Source: CAZHHH01 sp052400685
GTDB lineage: Bacteria > Bacteroidota > Bacteroidia > Bacteroidales > Marinilabiliaceae
DNA length: 64,000 bases
NCBI GenBank assembly: GCA_052400685.1
Contig: JBQTGJ010000005.1
Reading direction: 5' to 3' (one strand)
Shown here in pieces: positions 1 through 8,152 of this stretch. The position numbers were made by a program, and so were the translations under genes. Under the pieces are notes generated by a model, which ran no database searches, was not told the origin of the DNA, and saw only the letters and a program-made list of their open reading frames with translations. Position 1 is the stretch's first letter. Every line of letters starts with the position of its first letter.

Positions 1-186
1 TTGTTTTGCAGTCTCATCCAACCGGTTGTGCCTGATATGATTCGTGTTCCTCGGGGCAGGTTTTTGCCGTAGACTTCCTTCAGATTCCACCTCGCGATGG
101 ACACCCTTGTCCTTAGCTAATGGTTGGCGATTATGAACCCCCATAGTGGACTTGCACCACCAAGTTATTTACCATGCACGGCACAC
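1..186 (-). mobile_element. Group II intron, 5' part (domain I), truncated by window edge
   Basis: Read on the minus strand, the sequence begins with GTGTGCC, matching the GUGYG 5' splice-site consensus of group II introns. It continues with domain-I-like blocks typical of bacterial introns: GGTGCAAGTCC, a CTGAAGGAAG...GGCAAAA segment, and GGAACACGAATCATATCAGG. The reverse transcriptase/maturase ORF and the catalytic domain V lie beyond the left edge, so class and activity cannot be judged here. The 5' boundary falls directly after the T-tract of the tRNA terminator, the insertion habit known for bacterial class C introns. Identification rests on recalled motifs, not on a covariance-model search. 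Confidence 0.65.
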
Positions 187-224
187 AACAAAAAAGTCTG
201 TAAATCATACGATTTACAGACTTT
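187..224 (-). terminator. Rho-independent terminator of the tRNA Pro/Ser unit
   Basis: A perfect 14-bp stem (arms 193-206 and 211-224, AAAGTCTGTAAATC and its complement) has a 4-nt loop. On the minus strand it is followed by a T-tract ending at the intron boundary at 186. It sits 25 nt downstream of tRNA-Pro. Confidence 0.85.
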
Positions 225-248
225 AAAGTAAAATTATCTCCTAATATG

Positions 249-323
249 TCGGGGTACCAGGATTCGAACCTGGGACCTCCTGCTCCCAAAGCAGGCGCGC
301 TAACCGGACTGTGCTACACCCCG
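249..323 (-). tRNA. tRNA-Pro(TGG)
   Basis: The minus strand folds as a cloverleaf: acceptor CGGGGTG pairs with TACCCCG, the T-arm carries GGTTCGAATCC-like sequence, and the anticodon loop TTTGGGA gives anticodon TGG. CCA is not encoded. It is transcribed with tRNA-Ser just upstream. Confidence 0.95.
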
Positions 324-332
324 AAAAAATAC

Positions 333-421
<89 letters not shown>

Positions 422-464
422 AATCCTTTAAATGAACATTTCAACCGCTTTGCGATTGCGAGTG

Positions 465-495
465 CAAATGTATAAAATTGAGCATAACTTCCAAA
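465..495 (-). promoter_or_regulatory. Bacteroidota-type promoter for the tRNA unit
   Basis: On the minus strand TACATTTG (465-472) matches the -7 consensus TAnnTTTG, and TTTG (492-495) lies 19 nt further upstream as a -33 box. The spacing fits the known sigma-A promoter of this phylum, and transcription would start about 35-40 nt before tRNA-Ser. Confidence 0.6.
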
Positions 496-561
496 GAAAA
501 TAGCTGTAAAATGAAACAAATAAATTACTCAAAGACTCTTTACTATTGAATTTCAGACCAA

Positions 562-765
562 TTAATTTATCATTGGCTTGCAATTCAACAGTCCACAAAA
601 AACAAAAAAGCGCTTTTCTAAATAAAAAAAGATCGCAGACACTAAAAAATAAACGGTATAAAACCCTTTCTTGTCAACCGCCCATAAAAAATATCCACTA
701 TATTTGTATTCATAATTGGCAATGATGTCTGCCTCAAACCGCTTAAAAGCTGATGACATCTGCAT
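562..765 (-). CDS. Possible small hypothetical protein (67 aa)
   Basis: This is an open frame upstream of the tRNA unit on the same strand. It is aromatic-rich with one hydrophobic stretch near residues 27-48 that could be a membrane segment. No ribosome-binding site or recognised domain is visible. It could equally be a chance frame in AT-rich spacer; it is listed only because nothing else occupies the stretch. Confidence 0.18.
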   Translation of the reverse strand: MQMSSAFKRFEADIIANYEYKYSGYFLWAVDKKGFYTVYFLVSAIFFYLEKRFFVFCGLLNCKPMIN

Positions 766-984
766 TATTAGTTACTAAACTATGCGGATTCATTATATAC
801 GGGCAACATGAAAAACCAAAGACATCCAGCTAACATTCAACAAACGACCTCTCATTTAAAGTTAAGCACAGGTTTGGTATATGCACCCGCATCGCTATCA
901 GCGGTTACCAGGCCATCATTTTTCACAAAGCCCAATAACCGGTTAACACATTTGCAAATAAATAGCACCTACAAAAAAACGCCT

Positions 985-1113
985 TTTTTTTCGTTACGCT
1001 CCCTTTCGAAAGGGTTATTTACTCCAGTAAACTCACATTTTTCAAACTTCAGAAGCCTCAAAATTAGAACATTCTTATCGGCAACGAAAGTTTTTGGACA
1101 CATACTATATAAT
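985..1113 (+). repeat. Dispersed intergenic repeat, subtype B copy
   Basis: This copy contains the family landmarks CGTTACGCT, TTATTTACTCCAGTAAACTC, CACATTTTTC, then AAGCCTCAAAA and a degenerate right end (TTTTTGGACACATACTATATA). An open frame over it (808-1179) is an artefact of the repeat. See the full-length copy at 29505-29648 for the family description. Confidence 0.65.
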
Positions 1114-1263
1114 GACATTACCCATTCAAATATTTATACCATAACAGATATCTGTAGCAACGATGCCTCTGGACCATAAAAAAGGCAGAATTGTTTGCAG
1201 CCAATTAAAACAGAGTTATCGTAATTAAAACAACTTTCATCATAAAATGTGGAGGACACCAAT

Positions 1264-2547
1264 ATGAAAATTAAAAACATTGAAGCCTTAGAAATTTTAG
1301 ACTCACGCGGAAATCCCACTGTAGAAGTAAATCTTATGTTAGAAGATGGCACAACATCACGAGCCATGGTTCCAAGCGGAGCCTCAACGGGCGAACGTGA
1401 AGCCACCGAACTGCGTGACGGCGATAAGAATCGATACCAGGGGAAAGGGGTTCAAAAAGCGGTTGACAACGTGAATAAGATAATAGCACCTGCCATCCAT
1501 GACATAGAAATAACCAGTCAGCGCCATCTCGATTATCACCTCATTGAAATGGATGGCACGGCCAACAAATCTAAATTAGGAGTAAATGCGATTTTAGGCA
1601 TTTCAATGGCCTATGCCAGAGCCGAAGCACAGAGTTCAGGCACTCCATTGTACCAACACCTGGGAGGCAGCAATGCCTATGTTTTGCCCGTTCCGTGTAT
1701 GAATATCATCAATGGCGGCAGGCATGCCGATAATAACGTCGATTTTCAGGAATTTATGATTGCACCACATGGTGCCGCCTCCTTTAAAAAATCGATACGA
1801 ATGGGTATCGAAGTTTTTCACACATTAAAAGAGGTGCTTAAAAAGAAAAACTATAGCACCGGAGTAGGCGATGAAGGTGGATTTGCGCCCAATCTCAAAT
1901 CAAACGACGAAGCCATAGAAGTAATCCTGGAAGCCATCACAAAGGCGGGTTATAAGCCCGGCAGCGACGTCAGTATCTGTCTCGACCCTGCTACCAGTGA
2001 GCTGTGGGATAACGGGAAGTACAAACTTTTTAAAAGCACTGGAGCTTTGCTAACAAGCGATGAAATGGTCAGACTTTGGGAAAACTGGATCAATCAATAT
2101 CCCATCGTATTGCTCGAAGACGGAATGGCTGAAAATGATTGGGAAGGTTGGAAAAACCTCACCGATGTCATTGGTAAAAAAATTGAAGTCGTAGGCGACG
2201 ATCTCTTCTGCACCAATAAAGCCATCCTCGGTAAAGGGATACAAAAAGGGGTCGCCAATTCAATTCTGATAAAACTAAATCAGATAGGAACAGTAACCGA
2301 AACGCTCGAAACCATCGAGTTAGCCTATAAAAATTCATACAACTGTTTTGTCTCACACAGAAGTGGCGAAACCATCGACAGTTTCATTGCCGACCTTGCT
2401 GTTGCAGTTAATGCAGGACACTTAAAAACCGGCAGTGGGTGTCGTGGTGAACGCATCGAAAAATTTAATCAATTAATGCGTATTGAGCATCAATTAGGCA
2501 GCACATCAAAATTTGCAGGTATTTCGGCCTTTAAAAATGCGAAATAA
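1264..2547 (+). CDS. eno: Enolase (phosphopyruvate hydratase)
   Basis: It converts 2-phosphoglycerate to phosphoenolpyruvate in glycolysis, in the cytoplasm. The 427-aa product has the canonical length and signatures: LDSRGNPTVEV near the N terminus, the SGASTGEREA loop, GVGDEGGFAPNL, the metal-binding LLEDGMAE and GDDLF, SILIKLNQIGTVTET with the catalytic lysine, and SHRSGET. An upstream in-frame GTG at 1249 is possible, but GGAGG at 1251-1255 lies 8 nt before ATG 1264 and decides the start. The gene is monocistronic, with a strong terminator 45 nt after the stop. Confidence 0.98.
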   Translation: MKIKNIEALEILDSRGNPTVEVNLMLEDGTTSRAMVPSGASTGEREATELRDGDKNRYQGKGVQKAVDNVNKIIAPAIHDIEITSQRHLDYHLIEMDGTANKSKLGVNAILGISMAYARAEAQSSGTPLYQHLGGSNAYVLPVPCMNIINGGRHADNNVDFQEFMIAPHGAASFKKSIRMGIEVFHTLKEVLKKKNYSTGVGDEGGFAPNLKSNDEAIEVILEAITKAGYKPGSDVSICLDPATSELWDNGKYKLFKSTGALLTSDEMVRLWENWINQYPIVLLEDGMAENDWEGWKNLTDVIGKKIEVVGDDLFCTNKAILGKGIQKGVANSILIKLNQIGTVTETLETIELAYKNSYNCFVSHRSGETIDSFIADLAVAVNAGHLKTGSGCRGERIEKFNQLMRIEHQLGSTSKFAGISAFKNAK

Positions 2548-2592
2548 TTAAAACGGGCATCATTAAAATAAACAATAGAATGCCCCGGCTAT

Positions 2593-2629
2593 AAAAAGCC
2601 TTTCTGTAAAAACAGAAAGGCTTTTTTTT
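2593..2629 (+). terminator. Rho-independent terminator after enolase
   Basis: AAAAAGCCTTTCTGT pairs with ACAGAAAGGCTTTTT across a 4-nt loop and is followed by a run of T. The A-run on the left arm lets it also work for the convergent hemerythrin gene that ends at 2641. Confidence 0.9.
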
Positions 2630-2640
2630 GTACAAATAAA

Positions 2641-3045
2641 TTACATCCGGCCAGCTCTTTGCAAATACCATTTGGCATATTGCATATCTTCACGTTTTAT
2701 ATGGCGCGTAATCCAATCCATAATAAAATGAGTTATTTCATACGAAGCCGGAATTTCGCCTGCCTCATATCGCATCAGAAAATCATTCACCTGTTTAACA
2801 AAAGATTGATGCTCGATGCTGTGACTCGCCAAACCAGGAAATTCTATTCTTTTCATAAAAGCCTCCTCATTCGAGAAATGCCCCTTTGCGTAATCAATCA
2901 ATTCATGCATCAATTGCACAAGACTTTGCTTCCCCTCGCCGGACTTCAGTCCTTCATAAAACTTATCAAGCGCCGCAAACAAAGTCTGATGTTCCTGATC
3001 CAACTGTTCGTTCTTAACACTGTAGTTTACACTCCATTGTATCAT
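2641..3045 (-). CDS. Bacteriohemerythrin
   Basis: A 134-aa four-helix non-heme diiron protein that reversibly binds oxygen. The ligand pattern is visible in order: DQEH near residue 19, AKGHFSNEE near 55, HSIEH near 76 and HIKRED near 118. There is no signal peptide, so it is cytoplasmic. Its paralogue lies 24 nt upstream on the same strand and the pair probably forms an operon. A role in oxygen buffering or scavenging for a facultative or microaerophilic cell is family knowledge, not shown here. Confidence 0.92.
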   Translation of the reverse strand: MIQWSVNYSVKNEQLDQEHQTLFAALDKFYEGLKSGEGKQSLVQLMHELIDYAKGHFSNEEAFMKRIEFPGLASHSIEHQSFVKQVNDFLMRYEAGEIPASYEITHFIMDWITRHIKREDMQYAKWYLQRAGRM

Positions 3046-3069
3046 ATAATTTTCAATTTGCGAACCGCG

Positions 3070-3468
3070 TCAGTCCTGATTAAGATTAAAACGCATATAT
3101 CCGTGATCAACCCCTTTTATATGATTTATTAACCAGGTCTTTAAAAAATTAGTCACCTCAATAGTTAACAGCAAACGCCCCGCTTTTATCTTTTCATGAA
3201 ATGATTCAATTTTTTCAACGTACTCACGATGTAGCTTCTGATGCTGAGCCAGTTTAGGATAATGAATCTGTTTCATATAACTCTCTTCGTTGGCAAAATG
3301 ATACTTGGTATAATCAAGCATAGCCAAAATCAACTCCTGTAATTTCTCAGATGATTTTCCTTCTTTGAGACCAACGTAGAAATCATTCAAAATTTCAATC
3401 CACCGCTGGTGCTCTTTATCAATTTGGTCATTCCCTACCGACAAATCCTGCGTCCATTCAATGTACAT
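3070..3468 (-). CDS. Bacteriohemerythrin, paralogue 2
   Basis: A 132-aa hemerythrin with all expected ligand positions: DKEHQRW, TKYHFANEE, HQKLHREY and HIKGVDH. I start at 3468 (MYIEWTQDL) because this aligns with the other two copies. The longer frame, to 3540, would add 24 residues that run into the left arm of the 3521-3562 inverted repeat. It precedes the 2641-3045 gene and is likely co-transcribed from a promoter near 3584. Confidence 0.9.
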   Translation of the reverse strand: MYIEWTQDLSVGNDQIDKEHQRWIEILNDFYVGLKEGKSSEKLQELILAMLDYTKYHFANEESYMKQIHYPKLAQHQKLHREYVEKIESFHEKIKAGRLLLTIEVTNFLKTWLINHIKGVDHGYMRFNLNQD

Positions 3469-3520
3469 AAATAATAATTTTAAGTTATAGTTAGCACTCC
3501 AAAATAATTCTTTTTCCCTC

Positions 3521-3562
3521 GCATAAGCGAATAAAAACAATATAGTTTTTATTCGCTTATGC
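3521..3562. promoter_or_regulatory. Perfect 18-bp inverted repeat upstream of hemerythrin pair
   Basis: Arms GCATAAGCGAATAAAAAC (3521-3538) and its exact complement (3545-3562) flank a 6-nt loop. It lies between a candidate promoter (3584-3591) and the hemerythrin start at 3468, in the 5' leader. It could be an operator or an RNA hairpin; no T-tract follows on the minus strand, so a terminator is less likely. Confidence 0.7.
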
Positions 3563-3583
3563 TATTACATTCGTGGCATAAAA

Positions 3584-3591
3584 CAAAACTA
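3584..3591 (-). promoter_or_regulatory. Candidate -7 promoter element for hemerythrin operon
   Basis: TAGTTTTG on the minus strand fits TAnnTTTG. A second match, TAAATTTG, lies at 3656-3663. Neither has a clear -33 TTTG at ideal spacing, so the choice between them is uncertain. Confidence 0.35.
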
Positions 3592-3889
3592 ATTGAATGT
3601 TTGCATTCTATCTAAACAGAAAGAGATAAAAGATGTAAAACACCTCCCATATATACAAATTTAGAATCGTTCCAGATAAAAAAAAGAATTAAAGCGCTCA
3701 ATATCAAACGGTCGAAGAAAAAATCCATTTAAAGTAAAAAATATCTGTAAACAATAATAACCATCACAAATACAGTTAGAAAGAAAAAACAACGAGTCCA
3801 TCAACAATCAATTTCAAACGCAATAGTTTTAAATTTTAATATTTTTTAACAAAAAAGAATTGCACACTTTTATTTCTTTATCGATATTT

Positions 3890-3955
3890 GCATTGGGTTA
3901 GGGTTAAGGTTAGAGAAAGGGTATGTCAGAACGATGACAGCCCTTTCTTTTTTTA
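3890..3955 (+). ncRNA. Candidate small RNA with own promoter and terminator
   Basis: GATATTTG at 3883-3890 matches TAnnTTTG at 7 of 8 positions, with TTG about 20 nt upstream. About 15-25 nt later a strong intrinsic terminator closes the unit: AGAAAGGG (3914-3921) pairs with CCCTTTCT (3941-3948), an inner TGTCA/TGACA stem is present, and T7 follows. No ORF fits, and the next gene on either side is on the minus strand. The 5' part is telomere-like, with repeated GGGTTA units. I do not recognise the RNA; it could also be a leftover leader of a lost gene. Confidence 0.45.
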
Positions 3956-4159
3956 TGTTAACTACTCCCGCTAAAAAACAATGCTTTGGCAGAAAAAATA
4001 AAGCCCGCCCCATTAATCTCTAATTTCCCCAGTACGGAATCAAATAGTCTCCACGATAACTTCTAAGAAAACTCTTATTAAAAAAATAGGACAAGAAAAA
4101 AATTCTTAGCGATAAAAATTAAAAGAATAGAGAAGATAAAATTGGAACTTCACAAAAAA

Positions 4160-5299
4160 TCAGAACCAGCCTTTCCTTTTAAAAAAGAACACCATAACAA
4201 AAGCAACAATCACCATAATGCCAAGAGAAGCCGGGTAGCCCCAGGCCCAGTTCAATTCCGGCATGTTCCACTTCCCGGCTTCGGGATTAAAATTCATCCC
4301 ATAAATCCCGGCAATAAAAGTTAGTGGAATAAATATCGTAGCAATAATCGTCAACACCTTCATAACTTCATTCATTCTGTTGCTTAGCGACGACATATAC
4401 ATATCATAAAGACTAAACACCATTTCACGTTGATTTTCGATGCTATCAATAACCTGCACTATATGGTCATACACATCGCGCATAAAAATTTTCACTTCGC
4501 CGCTAAACAAGGGCATTTCATCGCGAAGCAAGCTATTAATACCGTCACGAAGTGACCAAACCGATTTACGAAAATAGATTAGATCCCGACGCAGCCCATG
4601 AATCGTTTGAAGATTCTCCTGCCTTGGAGTGTCAATTACGACTTCTTCAACCGACTCAATGGTTTCGCCTAGGGCATCAAGAGCTGTAAAATAATGATCC
4701 ACCACATTATCAACCAACGCATAAGCCAAGTAATCAACGCCTAGCTTCCGCAAACGTGTGTTATCAAGCGCCAGGCGTTTTATCACCGGATCAAAGACAG
4801 GGTCATCACTCTCCTGAAAGGACAACACATAATTACTCCCAACCACCAGGCTGACCTGCTCCGTTCTAAAACCCTCATCCAGTTCTCTTTTGCCTGCCGC
4901 AATCATCCGCAGAACAATAAAGACAACATCACCATAAAATTCCACCTTGGGTCGCTGACTAATACTAACAATATCTTCCTGAATTAATGGATGCAACTCA
5001 AAATAATCCCAAACTTTTTTCAACTGCTCAATATCGTGTAGCCCCTGAACCTGAATCCATGTTTTGGTGCTATCGGTTAAATAAGGCGCCGAGGTTTCTA
5101 TTTCGGTGATGGGAATCGCATCATATTGCGTCTCACTATAATCATGTACAGTCATCAACACCTTCGCCATTCGACGTATCCCAGTATGTTGAAGAGTTCC
5201 GGGTGCTTGTCCAGGCGCCTTTCGGCTGGCGAGTCTCTGAAGTGATGGATTTAAAAAACCTTTAACTTTAACGACTGAAGGGTGAACTTTAAACTTCAT
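4160..5299 (-). CDS. corA: CorA-type magnesium/cobalt transporter
   Basis: A 379-aa inner-membrane divalent cation channel. A long soluble N-terminal alpha/beta and helical funnel domain (residues about 50-310) precedes two C-terminal transmembrane helices. The selectivity motif GIYGMNF follows the first helix, and the protein ends in the basic tail FFFKRKGWF. Length and architecture match the CorA/MIT family. It stands alone between the candidate sRNA and the divergent antiporter gene. The first ~45 residues are basic and could be shortened if a later start is used. Confidence 0.95.
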   Translation of the reverse strand: MKFKVHPSVVKVKGFLNPSLQRLASRKAPGQAPGTLQHTGIRRMAKVLMTVHDYSETQYDAIPITEIETSAPYLTDSTKTWIQVQGLHDIEQLKKVWDYFELHPLIQEDIVSISQRPKVEFYGDVVFIVLRMIAAGKRELDEGFRTEQVSLVVGSNYVLSFQESDDPVFDPVIKRLALDNTRLRKLGVDYLAYALVDNVVDHYFTALDALGETIESVEEVVIDTPRQENLQTIHGLRRDLIYFRKSVWSLRDGINSLLRDEMPLFSGEVKIFMRDVYDHIVQVIDSIENQREMVFSLYDMYMSSLSNRMNEVMKVLTIIATIFIPLTFIAGIYGMNFNPEAGKWNMPELNWAWGYPASLGIMVIVAFVMVFFFKRKGWF

Positions 5300-5464
5300 A
5301 AGAATTATTTTTTACTAAGTTGATAAAAATATCAATAATGAAGATAATTTTGACAAGATAAACAAAGCACAAACAGAAGAAAAGAACTAAATATGAATCA
5401 ACGCCATTTACCCCCCGCCAATGAAAATCATTTTCAACAGCTACACATCAAATAATACGAGACA

Positions 5465-6421
5465 ATGCTTTTAACAATAACAATTTTAGTCATAGGTCTG
5501 GGCTTACTACTTAAAGGAGGCGATTGGCTGGTTAGTGGCTCGTCAACACTGGCACGTCGCTATGGATTATCTGAATTGGTTATTGGGCTTACAATCGTCG
5601 CCTTTGGCACCTCGGCACCCGAATTGGTCGTCAGCACACTGGCAGCTATCGATTCGCATCCGGAAATTGCACTGGGCAACGTTATTGGAAGCAACAATTT
5701 TAATCTTTTCATCATCCTGGGATTAGTGGGAATACTATCCCCGCTTAGCGTTCAGGAAAGCACCATACGCAAAGAGATCCCAGCCTCGCTCCTCGCCGCA
5801 ATACTATTACTGCTTCTTGGCAATAATTTTTTCATCGGCACCACCGACTTCATGATAAGTCGTACAGATGCATCAATCCTACTCATCTGTTTTGCAGCCT
5901 TCTTGATTTACATTAGCAAAAACATAAAACAAGCGAGCACAATTAATACACAAGCACAAAAAAACACTCAACTATCAAAGACCATTCTATTAATAGCGGC
6001 AGGACTTGTTGCCCTTGTTGCCGGTGGCGACATGGTCGTGACATCGGCCGTGAAACTGGCGCGCACTTTCAACCTCAGCGAAAAAATCATCGGGCTCACC
6101 ATTGTGGCAGCAGGCACTTCTCTGCCCGAATTGGTTACCTCATTGGTAGCCATCCGTAAAAAAAACAGTGATATTGCCATTGGAAACGTCATCGGCTCAA
6201 ACATTTTCAACATCTTTCTGATTATAGGAACCGGCGGCATGATAACACCAATAAGCTCATTGCAAACCTTTAACACCGATTTATGGCTGTTAACAGGCGG
6301 CACTTCTTTATTACTTTTGGCTATGTTTACCGGCAAAAAAAGACAGCTCGATCGCTGGGAAGCTATGATTTTATTTGCAATTTATGCGGTATACATTGTC
6401 TATGCGACCATAAAAGATTAA
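5465..6421 (+). CDS. yrbG: Calcium/sodium antiporter, YrbG (CaCA) family
   Basis: A 318-aa inner-membrane exchanger with two inverted halves, each bearing the alpha-repeat signature: FGTSAPELVVS followed by GNVIGSNNFN in the first, AGTSLPELVTS followed by GNVIGSNIFN in the second. About ten hydrophobic helices are evident. It is expected to exchange Ca2+ for Na+ (or K+/H+). The cobalamin adenosyltransferase gene starts 39 nt downstream and may be co-transcribed. Confidence 0.95.
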   Translation: MLLTITILVIGLGLLLKGGDWLVSGSSTLARRYGLSELVIGLTIVAFGTSAPELVVSTLAAIDSHPEIALGNVIGSNNFNLFIILGLVGILSPLSVQESTIRKEIPASLLAAILLLLLGNNFFIGTTDFMISRTDASILLICFAAFLIYISKNIKQASTINTQAQKNTQLSKTILLIAAGLVALVAGGDMVVTSAVKLARTFNLSEKIIGLTIVAAGTSLPELVTSLVAIRKKNSDIAIGNVIGSNIFNIFLIIGTGGMITPISSLQTFNTDLWLLTGGTSLLLLAMFTGKKRQLDRWEAMILFAIYAVYIVYATIKD

Positions 6422-6460
6422 TAATTAAAACTTTGACAAAAACTAAAAAACAGAAATTTA

Positions 6461-6976
6461 ATGAAAGGATATATTCAAATATATACAGGTAATGGGAAAG
6501 GTAAAAGTACAGCCGCCTTCGGATTATCGCTCAGAGCCATTGGCGCCGGTAAAAAAGTCTACTTTGCTCAATTTGTAAAAGGGAAACTTTATTCAGAAAT
6601 AGAGGCGATAACTAAATTTTTACCCGATATCACTCTTAAGCAATATGGCTTAGGATGTTTCATCTACAATGAACCGACTCAGGATGATATTAATGCCGCC
6701 CAAAACGGACTAAAAGAGATATCGACGATTATTCAATCCGGTAAATATGACGTGGTGGTTCTCGACGAAGCCAACATCGCGCTATATTATAAACTCTTCA
6801 CTGTTCAGGAGCTCATTACCGTATTAAAAACAAAACCTGAAACCACCGAAATTATCATTACCGGTCGTTATGCTCCCGATGAGCTCCTCAAAGTTGCAGA
6901 CTTAGTAACCGAAATGAAAGAGATTAAACACTACTACACGAAAGGCATTGAAGCACGTAAAGGAATCGAGTTTTAA
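6461..6976 (+). CDS. cobO: Cob(I)alamin / cobyrinate adenosyltransferase (CobO/BtuR)
   Basis: It transfers adenosyl from ATP to reduced corrinoid in cobalamin synthesis or salvage. The 171-aa cytoplasmic protein has the P-loop variant GNGKGKSTAA at residues 10-19, then FAQFVKG and VVLDEANIAL, all characteristic of the CobO/CobP/BtuR family rather than PduO. No other cobalamin genes are in the window, although the radical-SAM protein at 58403 has a B12-binding-type N terminus. Slightly shorter than proteobacterial homologues (about 190-200 aa). Confidence 0.93.
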   Translation: MKGYIQIYTGNGKGKSTAAFGLSLRAIGAGKKVYFAQFVKGKLYSEIEAITKFLPDITLKQYGLGCFIYNEPTQDDINAAQNGLKEISTIIQSGKYDVVVLDEANIALYYKLFTVQELITVLKTKPETTEIIITGRYAPDELLKVADLVTEMKEIKHYYTKGIEARKGIEF

Positions 6977-7108
6977 AGGAATGATTCTCCTTTATGAAAA
7001 AAACAAATCCCACGCGCGGTATCATAAAAATTTCAATGATTTAATTTTGTCATTCAGGTTAACCTAAAAAAACAAAACGTTTCAGACTTAACAAATAATC
7101 ATAATGAA

Positions 7109-7915
7109 ATGAATTACAAACGTGTTTTAACCATTGCCGGCAGCGACCCCAGCGGAGGAGCGGGTATTCAGGCTGACCTGAAAACCATATCGGCCTGCGG
7201 ATGCTATGGCACTTCGGCCATAACAGCAGTGGTCAACGAAAATACTGTCGGCGTATTCGGACTTCACCCTATCCCGGTTGATTTTGTAAAAGGGCAAATA
7301 AAATCTGTTCTCGATGACATTGGCACCGACGCCATTAAAATAGGCATGCTGCACTCTGCGAATCAAATCATGGCGGTCATTGAAGCCATTATGCCATACA
7401 ACATCCGCAATATTGTACTTGATCCGGTCATGCTTGCCACCTCAGGCGACACATTACTTATGAACGAAGCCATAGTCACACTCAAGAACAAATTAATGCC
7501 AATGGCAAGAGTTATCACCCCTAACATTCCAGAAGCCGAAATTTTGTCAGGGGAAAGCATTAGAAACCAATCCGACCTGCCCAAAGTGGTAAAAAAAATA
7601 TCGTGCAATAAAACGGTTTCGGTATTACTGAAAGCCGGACATTTAAACGATGAAACACTGATCGATATTTTCTATAATGCAGAAACCGACGAAATTATTG
7701 AGCTGCCTTCGCAGCGTATTAATACCCATAACACTCATGGTACAGGCTGCACCCTTTCATCGGCAATAGCCTCATTTCTGGCACAACAAATGCCTCTCAA
7801 CAGAGCTGTAACAGAAGCAAAAAGCTATATTAATCAAGCCATTGAAACAGGTAAAGATTATCACATTGGCAAAGGCCACGGACCGGTTCATCATTTTTAT
7901 AAATACTGGAAGTAA
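7109..7915 (+). CDS. thiD: Hydroxymethylpyrimidine/phosphomethylpyrimidine kinase
   Basis: It phosphorylates HMP and HMP-P for thiamin synthesis. The 268-aa ribokinase-fold protein shows the N-terminal GSDPSGGAGIQADLKT substrate loop, LDPVMLATSG, TPNIPEAE, and the anion-hole/ATP motif NTHGTGCTLSSAIAS. It lies 237 nt before a TenA-like gene on the same strand, a frequent thiamin-salvage pairing. No TPP riboswitch consensus is seen upstream. Confidence 0.96.
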   Translation: MNYKRVLTIAGSDPSGGAGIQADLKTISACGCYGTSAITAVVNENTVGVFGLHPIPVDFVKGQIKSVLDDIGTDAIKIGMLHSANQIMAVIEAIMPYNIRNIVLDPVMLATSGDTLLMNEAIVTLKNKLMPMARVITPNIPEAEILSGESIRNQSDLPKVVKKISCNKTVSVLLKAGHLNDETLIDIFYNAETDEIIELPSQRINTHNTHGTGCTLSSAIASFLAQQMPLNRAVTEAKSYINQAIETGKDYHIGKGHGPVHHFYKYWK

Positions 7916-8061
7916 TAGAAATCCCGTGTCATATTCTGCTTCAAAAGGCTTTCTTGGGCGAACAAAAAAAAGCTAAAGTGATTTTAATTAACAAAATGAT
8001 TCAGTCAGCAACCTGAAAAATATTAAATTTACTCTTCAAACAGCTTCTTAATATCAACAAT

Positions 8062-8152
8062 ATGAAACGAGCCATGAGAGGAAACCCTCACACAGAGGGA
8101 TGATTAATTCCGGCGAGTTCCATATGGCAACTGAAAAACAAATTAGAAACAT
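8062..8152 (+). promoter_or_regulatory. Conserved leader element (copy 1) upstream of tenA-like gene
   Basis: The 72-nt block 8062-8133 aligns without gaps to 17389-17460 (minus), with both ends nearly identical and the middle variable. Similarity continues through CAACTGAAAAACAAA and the start codon of the downstream gene. The block contains a 13-codon ORF, MKRAMRGNPHTEG, beginning at its first base. TGAGAGGAAACCCTCA can form a hairpin. The family is unknown to me; a riboregulator, leader-peptide attenuator or translational coupling site are all possible. Confidence 0.6.

Noticed and set aside
808..1179. 123-aa open frame upstream of enolase
   Set aside because: It spans a copy of the dispersed intergenic repeat; the encoded Ser/Thr/Phe-rich sequence has no domain, and other copies have stops in this frame.
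8062..8133. Leader element as part of a group II intron (hairpin after a maturase gene)
   Set aside because: GAGCCATGAGAGG...CTCAC resembles such hairpins, but the complementary 3' strand, domain V and any reverse transcriptase are missing, and the element always ends 19 nt before a gene start.
8040..8152. TPP riboswitch upstream of the TenA-like gene
   Set aside because: The conserved CTGAGA and ACCTGATCTGGATAATGCC boxes are absent.
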